A stretch of 6,561 nt of DNA from assembly GCA_029260415.1 (NCBI GenBank), contig JAJDDH010000359.1, positions 1 to 6,561 of the forward strand. Direction: 5' to 3'. Below the pieces are notes generated by a model. The model saw only the letters and a list, made by a program, of their open reading frames with translations, made no database searches and was not told where the DNA came from. The number at the start of each line of letters is the position of its first letter. Position 1 is the stretch's first letter. This stretch comes from Phycisphaerales bacterium (GTDB lineage Bacteria > Planctomycetota > Phycisphaerae > Phycisphaerales > UBA1924). Below are positions 1 through 6,122 of the stretch, in pieces. Both the position numbers and the translations under genes were made by a program.

Positions 1-21
1 GGGCGAGCCGTCTCGCGATGA
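1..21 (+). CDS. Possible last codons of an upstream gene (partial)
   Basis: Read in the first frame, the left edge gives six sense codons (GRAVSR) followed by TGA at 19-21. That stop overlaps an ATG at 18-20 as ATGA, a common stop/start overlap in bacterial operons, and the next gene pair in this window uses the analogous GTGA overlap. In many bacteria rsmG follows mnmG (gidA), so the fragment could be an MnmG C-terminus, but six residues cannot identify a protein. It may equally be chance. Confidence 0.25.
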   Translation, partial: GRAVSR

Positions 22-814
22 GCGCCCCGGGTACCTCGACGCCCCCCCCTCGGCCCCGCCCGAGACCTTCGCGGCGGACTGCGAGGGCGCGGGCGTCTCG
101 CTGACGCCCGAGGAGCTCGACCGCCTCAGCCGGTACATGGGCGTGCTGCTGGCCGCGAACAAGGCGTTCAACCTGACCGCCATCCGCGACCCGGGCGAGG
201 CCTGGACGAGGCACGTGCTCGACTCGCTCACGCTCCTGGGTGTGCTGGCGGAGATCCAGCCCGAGGATGGCGCCTCGCTCCGCGTGATCGACGTGGGCAC
301 GGGTGGGGGGCTGCCCGGCATCCCCCTGGCCATCGCCCGCCCCGACGTGAGCGTGACCCTGCTCGACGCGACGGCCAAGAAATGCGCGTTCCTCGACAAC
401 ATCGCCCGGGAACTCGGTCTGACCAACGTCGAGGTGGTGTGCGCCCGGGCGGAGGCCGCGGGGCGTGACCGGGGCGAGCGGACGAGCACGGGTCGCGCGG
501 GCGGTCAGCGTGAGATGTACGACCTGGTCGTGGCCCGCGCGGTCGGGCGCCTGGCGACGCTGAGCGAGCTGACGATCCCGTTCGCGAAGGTCGGCGGGCT
601 GATCGCGCTGATCAAGGGCGCCAAGGCGGACGAGGAGCTGGCAGAGGCGAAGGCGGCGCTGCACCTTCTGCACACGAGCTGCGCGGGGACCGTTCAGACG
701 GGCACGGGGCGGATCGTGGTGCTGGAGAAGCAGCGCCCGACGCCCAAAAGCTACCCGAGGCGGGACGGGGAGCCCAAGCGGGCGCCGCTGGGTGTGGTGA
801 GCGAGAAGCAGTGA
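2..814 (+). CDS. rsmG: 16S rRNA (guanine(527)-N7)-methyltransferase RsmG, 5' end unresolved
   Basis: RsmG (GidB) transfers a methyl group from S-adenosylmethionine to N7 of G527 in 16S rRNA of the small ribosomal subunit; loss in other bacteria gives low-level streptomycin resistance. The family signature is clear. An N-terminal helical part carries NKAFNLTAIRDP (about 167-202) and RHVLDSL. The SAM-binding loop DVGTGGGLPG lies at 290-319, followed by LLDATAKKCAFLD at the ribose-binding strand, VVARAV (about 530-543) and IKGAK (about 613-627). The C-terminus has the usual YPRR...PLG ending. About 20 polar residues between the RAEAAG and MYDLVVARA segments are longer than in E. coli RsmG. The frame is open to the window edge with no in-frame ATG, GTG or TTG before ATG 137. 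Starting at 137 would delete the conserved AGVSLTPEELDRLSRY helix, so 137 is probably not the real start. Either the start lies off the left edge, or it is ATG 18 with a one-base deletion in the C8 run at 42-49. The gene overlaps dinG by 4 nt. Confidence 0.93.
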   Translation, partial: GEPSRDERPGYLDAPPSAPPETFAADCEGAGVSLTPEELDRLSRYMGVLLAANKAFNLTAIRDPGEAWTRHVLDSLTLLGVLAEIQPEDGASLRVIDVGTGGGLPGIPLAIARPDVSVTLLDATAKKCAFLDNIARELGLTNVEVVCARAEAAGRDRGERTSTGRAGGQREMYDLVVARAVGRLATLSELTIPFAKVGGLIALIKGAKADEELAEAKAALHLLHTSCAGTVQTGTGRIVVLEKQRPTPKSYPRRDGEPKRAPLGVVSEKQ

Positions 815-2955
815 ACCCGGGCGAGGGCGAGTCTGTTGATCGCGGCGCGTCGTGGGCACTGTCGGACGATGGGCCAATCGCGAGCGCCCTGAGCGGCGAG
901 TTCGAGGCGCGTCCCGAGCAGATGCGCATGGGCACGGCGGTCGAGAAGGCCCTGGCGGACAAGTCCCACCTGCTCGTCGAGGCGGGCACGGGCGTGGGCA
1001 AGAGCTTCGCGTACCTGATCCCGGCCGCGATGCGCTGCGTCGAGAAGGGCGAGACGGTCGTCATCGCGACCAACACGATCTCGCTCCAGGAGCAGCTCGT
1101 TGAGAAGGACGTGCCGCTGATCCAGGCGGCGCTGGGGCTGGACAGCGACGACCCGAACATGCCCCCGGCGTTGCGCCCGGTGCTGGTGAAAGGTCGAGGG
1201 AACTACGTCAGCATCCGTCGCCTGAAGCTCGCGAGCGGGCGCCAGGGCAAGCTGTTCGCCGACGCGGGCGCCAAGCGGTCGCTGCACGTCATCGAGGACT
1301 GGGCCTACGAGACCACGGACGGCTCGCTCTCAACCCTGCCCACGCTCGAACGCCCGGGCGTGTGGGACCGGGTGCAGTCGGACTCGGGCAACTGCATGGG
1401 GCGCAAGTGCCCGCACCACAGCGAGTGCTTCTACCAGAAGGCCCGGCGGACGATGGAGCAGGCGAACCTGCTCATCTGCAACCACGCGTTGTTCTTCAGC
1501 GATCTCGCCCTACGCGCGCGCGATTCGGGGTTTCTTCCCAAGTACGACCACGTGATCCTGGACGAGGCGCACAATGTCGAAGACGTCGCCGCGGAGCACT
1601 TCGGGCTCTCGCTGACCGAGGGGCGGGTCAGCCACCTGCTCTCCACGCTCTATCACGAGCGCACGGGCAAGGGGTACCTGGCGCAGCTGGAGATTGTCGA
1701 TGGCGACATCGAGCCCATCGACCGCGCGGTGCGCCTGGTGCGGGCCGCCGAGCGTGCGTCGCGGGCGTTCTTCGAGGACTTGGAGCGCCTGCTCGACTCG
1801 GACAAAGCGCCCGGCGGGCGGATCCGCAGGCCCGAGATCATCGCCAACCCGCTCACGCCCGCGATGAACGACCTGGCGGTGCGCCTGCGGGCGCTCAAGG
1901 ACCTGGCGCGGAGCGACGCGGACCGGTTCGAGCTCAACGCCTTTCAGATCCGCGCGAGCGAGATCAGCGACGCGTGCGAGGCGCTGATCGACCAGTCCGC
2001 GCCCGGGTACTGCTACTGGGTCGAGGCGACGGGTCGGGACCACGGGCGCAGGCGGGTGCGCCTGGCGTGCTCGCCGATCGAGGTGTCGCCGCTGCTCAAG
2101 GAGCACCTCTTCGACGCGGAGCACTCGGTCGTGCTGACCAGCGCCACGCTGGCGACGCGGACCATCGACGAGGACGAGCCCAGCGAGCGGGCGGAGACCG
2201 CGTTTGCGCACATGATGGAGCGACTGGGCTGCGAGGGCGCGCAGACCCTGCAGCTGGGCAGCCCGTTCGATTACGCCAGCCAGGTCGAGGTGTTCATCGA
2301 TCGGTCGATGCCCAGCCCGGGGTGGTCGCCGCAGGGGGCGCCCGTGCGCGGCGGGGACACGTTCACGAGGGAGCTGACCTCGCGGATCCTGGACCACCTC
2401 GCGGCGACCGAGGGCGGGGCCTTCATCCTGTTCACCAGCTTCAGCCAGCTGGGCAAGACCGCCGACGCGCTGCGCGGGCCGCTGGCGGCGCTGGACATGC
2501 CCGTGTTCGTCCAGGGGCGCGACGGCTCGCGGAGCCAGATCCTCGAGGCGTTCCGGGGCACGACCAACGGCGTTCTGCTGGGCGCCGCGAGCTTCTGGCA
2601 GGGCGTGGACGTGCGCGGCGAATCGCTGCGCAACGTCATCATCACGCGGCTCCCGTTCGACCCGCCCGGGCGACCGCTGACCGAGGCGAGGCTCGAGCGG
2701 ATCCGCGATCGTGGGGGGGATCCGTTCCGCGAGGACTCGCTGCCCCGGGCGGTGATCCGGTTCAAGCAGGGCTTCGGGCGCCTCATCCGATCGCATTCGG
2801 ACAGAGGGCGGGTGGTCGTCCTGGACCCGCGGGTCGTGACCAAGGGGTACGGGCGGAAGTTCCTCTCAGCAATGCCCGCGGGCGTTCGGCCCAGGCTCCT
2901 GCCCGAGGTCGAGCCCGAGCTGAGCGCCGGGACGTGGGACGACGCGGACTTTTGA
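811..2955 (+). CDS. dinG: DinG-type ATP-dependent 5'-3' DNA helicase (XPD-like, SF2)
   Basis: This is a cytoplasmic helicase of the DinG/YoaA/XPD group, which unwinds forked, D-loop and R-loop substrates 5' to 3' in DNA repair and replication-conflict resolution. Its 714 residues nearly equal E. coli DinG. The motifs run in order: a Q-motif-like RPEQMRM (34-40), Walker A GTGVGKS (59-65), motif Ia TNTISLQEQ (about 87-95), DEAH (251-254), TSATL (443-447), GSPF (483-486), FTSF (541-544), motif V SFWQGVDVRGE (594-604) and motif VI QGFGRLIR (653-660). The Fe-S region has C195-x4-C200-x5-C206, matching the spacing of E. coli DinG C194/C199/C205. The first ligand position, in KGRGNYVS, is S134 instead of Cys, and no Cys lies between 77 and 194. 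There is no N-terminal exonuclease domain as in Firmicutes DinG. The GTG start overlaps the rsmG stop (GTGA), so translation is probably coupled; no strong Shine-Dalgarno precedes it. A later start at M38 or M40 would cut the Q-motif region. The family assignment is secure; whether it is the DinG or YoaA orthologue is less so. Confidence 0.95.
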   Translation: MNPGEGESVDRGASWALSDDGPIASALSGEFEARPEQMRMGTAVEKALADKSHLLVEAGTGVGKSFAYLIPAAMRCVEKGETVVIATNTISLQEQLVEKDVPLIQAALGLDSDDPNMPPALRPVLVKGRGNYVSIRRLKLASGRQGKLFADAGAKRSLHVIEDWAYETTDGSLSTLPTLERPGVWDRVQSDSGNCMGRKCPHHSECFYQKARRTMEQANLLICNHALFFSDLALRARDSGFLPKYDHVILDEAHNVEDVAAEHFGLSLTEGRVSHLLSTLYHERTGKGYLAQLEIVDGDIEPIDRAVRLVRAAERASRAFFEDLERLLDSDKAPGGRIRRPEIIANPLTPAMNDLAVRLRALKDLARSDADRFELNAFQIRASEISDACEALIDQSAPGYCYWVEATGRDHGRRRVRLACSPIEVSPLLKEHLFDAEHSVVLTSATLATRTIDEDEPSERAETAFAHMMERLGCEGAQTLQLGSPFDYASQVEVFIDRSMPSPGWSPQGAPVRGGDTFTRELTSRILDHLAATEGGAFILFTSFSQLGKTADALRGPLAALDMPVFVQGRDGSRSQILEAFRGTTNGVLLGAASFWQGVDVRGESLRNVIITRLPFDPPGRPLTEARLERIRDRGGDPFREDSLPRAVIRFKQGFGRLIRSHSDRGRVVVLDPRVVTKGYGRKFLSAMPAGVRPRLLPEVEPELSAGTWDDADF

Positions 2956-3013
2956 TCTCGTCCCGGCTACCCTCTCATTCGGCACGAAACTCGGCGAATC
3001 CCGAACAGAAACC

Positions 3014-3017
3014 GGAG
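3014..3017 (+). promoter_or_regulatory. Ribosome binding site of the phosphohexomutase gene
   Basis: GGAG ends 6 nt before ATG 3024. It decides the start of this gene: the same frame is open far upstream (back to 1362), but that part is only a shadow of dinG. The mutase family N-terminus (FKAYDVRG) begins just after this ATG. Confidence 0.75.
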
Positions 3018-3023
3018 ATCGGC

Positions 3024-4433
3024 ATGCTTGGACGCGTCTTCAAGGCCTACGACGTGCGGGGGACCTACCCCGATCTGCTCACGGACACCATGGCGTTCCA
3101 GATCGGCTCGGGCGCGGCGCGCTACCTGCTTCAGGACGCGGCCGACGCGGGCGACACCACGCCCATGATGCAGAACCTGGTCGTCGGGCGGGACATGCGC
3201 AAGAGCAGCCCGAAGCTCAGCACCGAGCTGATCAAGGGCATCCGCGCGGGCGGCGCCAGCGTGATCGACGTCGGGCTCGTGGACACCTCGTTCGTCTACT
3301 TCGCGATCAACCACCTGGACTGCGCCGGGGGCGTGATGGTCACCGCCAGCCACAACCCGCCCCAGTACAACGGGTTCAAGACCTCCAAGCGCAAGGCCAA
3401 GCCCGTGGGCGAGAGCACGGGGCTGGCGGACGTGCGCAAGTACGCGGCGATGAGCGACACGAACAAGCCCCCGCAGGACGGGACGTTCGTGGACAAGCGC
3501 GACCTGTGGGATGCGTACACCGACCACGTGCGCTCGTTCCTGGATACCCGCGGGCGCAAGATCAAGGTCGTGGTCGATGCGAGCAACGGGATGGCGGGGA
3601 CGATGGTCCCCAAGATCTTCGGCGAGAACGGGTCTGCGATCGACGGGCTCCAGATCGTCGAGATGAACTTCGACAACACCAAGGGCGTGTTCGTGCACGA
3701 GCCCAACCCGCTGGTGGCGTCCAACGTCGAGGACCTGTGCAAGGCGGTCGTCGCGGAGGAGGCGGACCTTGGCGTGTGCTTCGACGGCGACGCCGACCGG
3801 TGCGTGATCGTCGATGAGAAGGGCAAGATCATCGGCTGCGACGCGCTCACGGGGCTGCTGGCGCAGTACTTCCTGAGCAAGGAGCCGGGCGGGAGCGTGG
3901 TGTACGACCTGCGCTCGACCAAGGCGGTCGCGGAGGAGATCGAGAAGGCGGGGGGCACAGCGATCCGCTCGCGCGTCGGGCACGTGTTCATGAAGCAGGT
4001 GATGAGCGACGAGGGGTGCGTGTTCGGCGGCGAGCTGAGCGGTCACTTCTACTTCCGCGACAACTTCAACGCGGACTCGGGCGCGATCGCGATGGCGACG
4101 GTCCTGAGCCTGATGGCCGAGAAGAAGCGGAAGCTGAGCAACATGATCCGCCCCATCGCCCGCTACAAGCAGTCGGGCGAGATCAACTTCGAGAACGAAG
4201 AGAAGGACGAGGCGCTCGACCTGATCCGCGAGGAGTACATCGACCGGGGCGATCTCGACGAGCTCGACGGCGTCACGGTGGACTGCTTCGAGGACGAGGG
4301 CTGGTGGTGCAACATCCGCAAGAGCAACACCGAGCCGCTGCTCCGCCTCAACGCGGAGGCCAAGGACCAGGCGACTCTCAACAAGGTCCTGTCGGAGATC
4401 GCGCCCAAGCTCGGCACGCGGGTCGATCACTAA
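3024..4433 (+). CDS. Phosphomannomutase/phosphoglucomutase (alpha-D-phosphohexomutase)
   Basis: This cytoplasmic enzyme interconverts hexose 6-phosphate and 1-phosphate through a phosphoserine and a bisphosphate intermediate, supplying mannose-1-P or glucose-1-P for nucleotide sugars and surface polysaccharides. The protein has 469 residues, normal for the family, with all four domains. The N-terminus has FKAYDVRGTYP (6-16). The catalytic loop TASHNP carries the phosphorylated S109. The Mg-binding loop is DGDADR (254-259). Domain III has DLRST (295-299), RVGH (317-320) and the sugar-recognition loop GGELSGH (335-341). The C-terminal phosphate-binding loop is RKSNTEP (432-438). The loop sequences resemble AlgC/ManB-type dual-specificity enzymes more than GlmM or eukaryotic-type PGM, so manB, algC or pmm would all be reasonable names; the substrate cannot be fixed from sequence. 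It starts 68 nt after dinG and ends 18 nt before the next gene. No residue needed for catalysis is missing. Confidence 0.95.
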   Translation: MLGRVFKAYDVRGTYPDLLTDTMAFQIGSGAARYLLQDAADAGDTTPMMQNLVVGRDMRKSSPKLSTELIKGIRAGGASVIDVGLVDTSFVYFAINHLDCAGGVMVTASHNPPQYNGFKTSKRKAKPVGESTGLADVRKYAAMSDTNKPPQDGTFVDKRDLWDAYTDHVRSFLDTRGRKIKVVVDASNGMAGTMVPKIFGENGSAIDGLQIVEMNFDNTKGVFVHEPNPLVASNVEDLCKAVVAEEADLGVCFDGDADRCVIVDEKGKIIGCDALTGLLAQYFLSKEPGGSVVYDLRSTKAVAEEIEKAGGTAIRSRVGHVFMKQVMSDEGCVFGGELSGHFYFRDNFNADSGAIAMATVLSLMAEKKRKLSNMIRPIARYKQSGEINFENEEKDEALDLIREEYIDRGDLDELDGVTVDCFEDEGWWCNIRKSNTEPLLRLNAEAKDQATLNKVLSEIAPKLGTRVDH

Positions 4434-4440
4434 ACCGCCC

Positions 4441-4446
4441 GGAGGG
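4441..4446 (+). promoter_or_regulatory. Ribosome binding site of the membrane ATPase gene
   Basis: GGAGGG lies 5 nt before ATG 4452, inside the 18-nt gap after the mutase stop. It is the strongest Shine-Dalgarno in the window. With the short spacing, it suggests independent efficient initiation on a shared transcript. Confidence 0.8.
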
Positions 4447-4451
4447 CGCCC

Positions 4452-6017
4452 ATGAACCTCTCCCAGTTCTTTGACCACTGGTCGATCGACGAGAACCCGT
4501 TCCGCGGCGAAGAGGCGCGCCACGACGCTGTCTTCGCGCGCATGGGCTTCCTGGGCGACGAGGCGGGCGCGCCCGAGCGGGCGACCAGCTCGCACTCGGA
4601 CTTCGAGAAAATCCTGGGCGAGCTGACCCAGCCCTCCACCTCGATCGTCTTCGGCGAGAAGGGCTCGGGCAAAACCGCCATCCGGATGCAGATCGCCGAC
4701 CGCATCGGCGCGCACAACCGAGCCAAGCCCGACGCCAAGATCCTGCTGCTGCCCTACGACGACCTGAACACCTTCCTGGACCAGCTCCAGGAGCGGGCCT
4801 GCGCCGGGGGCAAGAGCAAGGACCCGGGCAAAACGCTCGAGCGGATCCGCCTGGTCGATCACGTCGACGCGGTGCTCTCGATCGGTGTCGGGCGTGTGGT
4901 CAACGCGCTGCTGCGCGACGGGCGCGACCCGCCCCCGGCCAACCTGGGCGACGACATGGGCAAGCGGGCCAGGCGGATGAGCCCCTCGCTCAAGCGTGAT
5001 CTGCTGCTGCTCCAAGCCCTGTACGACCAGAGCGACCTGCGCGGCGAGCGGACCGGGCGCCTGCGCCGCCTGATGCGCCTCGGGGCGCCGACGAACAACC
5101 GCCTGTGGCTGGGCCTGCTGGGCGCGGGCTGGATCATCCCGGCGGGGCTCATCGCCTGGTGGATGCTCTCGCCCCCCGCGGGCGAGATGCAGCGGCAGAG
5201 CGTGCTCATCGGCGCGGGCGTGGCGCTGCTGCTGTACGCGGTGGTCGTGGGCAAGTGGTTCCTGTGGGACCGGTTCGTGCTCGGGCGCCTGGGCACGAGG
5301 CTGCGCAAGCAGCTGCGGATGCTCCCGCGCGATGCGAAGTCGTACAGCGCCGCCCTGCGCCGGATCGACCCGGTGCTGCGGGGCTCTGGCGTGCTGCCGC
5401 TGACGGGTTCCGACGAGCAGCGGTACGCGATGCTCGTCCGCCTGCGCCGCGTCAGCGAGCACTTCGGGTTCGCGGGCATGCTCGTCGTGATCGACCGCGT
5501 GGACGAGCCCACGCTCGTCAGCGGCGACAGCGAGCGCATGCGCTCGATCATCTGGCCCATCCTCAACAACAAGTTCCTGCAGCTCGAGGGCCTCGGGCTC
5601 AAGATGCTGCTGCCCGTGGAGCTGCGCCACGCGTTGTTCAAGGAGTCGAGCTCGTTCTTCCAGGAGGCGAGGCTCGACAAGCAGAACCTCGTCGAGCGCC
5701 TGACGTGGACCGGGCCGATGCTCTACGACCTGTGCAACGCGCGGATCGCCGCGTGCCGGGCGGAGGGAGCCGAGCCCGTGTCGCTGCTGGACCTCTTCGC
5801 CGAGGACGTGACGAGGCAGGACGTGGTCGACGCGCTCGAGCAGATGCGCCAGCCCCGCGACGCGTTCAAGTTCGTCTACCGCTGCCTCAACGAGCACTGC
5901 GCCAACGTCACGGCGGACCAGAACGAGTGGCGCATCCCGAGGCTGGTCCTCGATTCCATCCGCAGGCAGGAGTCCGACCGGGTGCAGCAGCTGGCCCGCG
6001 GCATCCGCCCCGCCTGA
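4452..6017 (+). CDS. KAP-like membrane P-loop NTPase of unknown function
   Basis: The protein has 521 residues and matches no characterised protein I can name. It has a textbook Walker A, GEKGSGKT (68-75), preceded by a strand (TSIVF). A hydrophobic strand LVVID (344-348) followed by RVDE (349-352) is the likely Walker B, with D348 for Mg and D351 or E352 as candidate catalytic acids. Between them are two hydrophobic helices (about 218-239 and 250-272) joined by a roughly 10-residue loop. Basic residues flank them (RLRRLMR before; RLGTRLRKQLR after), which puts both NTPase halves in the cytoplasm. A membrane hairpin inserted between Walker A and B is the hallmark of KAP-family NTPases (Kidins220/ARMS, PifA). 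The N-terminus WSIDENPFRGEEAR recalls the ENPF-type leader of some AAA+/ORC-like ATPases. The C-terminal part (about 400-521) is helical and charged and has no recognised domain. The start is supported by a strong Shine-Dalgarno. It may be co-transcribed with the mutase gene, but the context does not reveal its job. The P-loop NTPase call is firm; KAP membership is inferred from topology. Confidence 0.75.
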   Translation: MNLSQFFDHWSIDENPFRGEEARHDAVFARMGFLGDEAGAPERATSSHSDFEKILGELTQPSTSIVFGEKGSGKTAIRMQIADRIGAHNRAKPDAKILLLPYDDLNTFLDQLQERACAGGKSKDPGKTLERIRLVDHVDAVLSIGVGRVVNALLRDGRDPPPANLGDDMGKRARRMSPSLKRDLLLLQALYDQSDLRGERTGRLRRLMRLGAPTNNRLWLGLLGAGWIIPAGLIAWWMLSPPAGEMQRQSVLIGAGVALLLYAVVVGKWFLWDRFVLGRLGTRLRKQLRMLPRDAKSYSAALRRIDPVLRGSGVLPLTGSDEQRYAMLVRLRRVSEHFGFAGMLVVIDRVDEPTLVSGDSERMRSIIWPILNNKFLQLEGLGLKMLLPVELRHALFKESSSFFQEARLDKQNLVERLTWTGPMLYDLCNARIAACRAEGAEPVSLLDLFAEDVTRQDVVDALEQMRQPRDAFKFVYRCLNEHCANVTADQNEWRIPRLVLDSIRRQESDRVQQLARGIRPA

Positions 6018-6036
6018 GGCATGGTCCGGAAAAACA

Positions 6037-6069
6037 GGGCGAGAACGCCCGCGTGAGCTCCCGCGGGCG
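6037..6069 (+). terminator. Overlapping inverted repeats after the ATPase gene, possible terminator
   Basis: A perfect 8-bp G/C stem pairs CGCCCGCG (6046-6053) with CGCGGGCG (6062-6069) around an 8-nt loop, starting 28 nt after the ATPase stop. Its left arm can instead pair upstream: GGGCG (6037-6041) with CGCCC (6046-6050) around AGAA. There is no T-run after either stem, so a classical intrinsic terminator is not shown. Such stems are also frequent by chance at this GC content. Confidence 0.35.
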
Positions 6070-6078
6070 CCCACGTTC

Positions 6079-6100
6079 GGGGGTCCGAAAGCGGGCCCTC
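6079..6100 (+). other. Strong stem-loop ahead of the last gene
   Basis: Positions 6079-6087 pair with 6092-6100 around an AAAG tetraloop, giving nine pairs of which two are G-U. It sits about 23 nt before the proposed GTG start at 6123. It could be part of a bipartite terminator with the preceding stem, a 5' UTR structure, or chance. No T-run follows. Confidence 0.3.
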
Positions 6101-6122
6101 CGGGACGCCGATACGTCCCTGC

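Noticed and set aside
18..104. Small ORF from ATG 18 to TGA 104 as a gene of its own
   Set aside because: It would be a 28-residue Pro/Arg-rich peptide that loses all meaning at the C8 run. It is better explained as the true rsmG start separated from the body by a one-base difference.
2952..2980. Possible sigma-70 promoter (TTGATC, 17-nt spacer) before the mutase gene
   Set aside because: The -10 position reads TCATTC, a poor match to TATAAT, and the -35 overlaps the dinG stop. The 68-nt gap is slightly more A/T-rich, but no promoter or terminator can be supported.
1362..3023. In-frame extension of the mutase frame far upstream to 1362
   Set aside because: This part overlaps dinG in another frame and gives Arg/Gly/Ala-rich sequence. 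The mutase family N-terminus and a ribosome binding site place the start at 3024.
4452..6017. ATPase as part of a phage-defence or conflict system
   Set aside because: There is no nuclease, protease, toxin, reverse transcriptase or mobile-element gene nearby, and base composition matches the flanking housekeeping genes. KAP-like topology alone is not enough.
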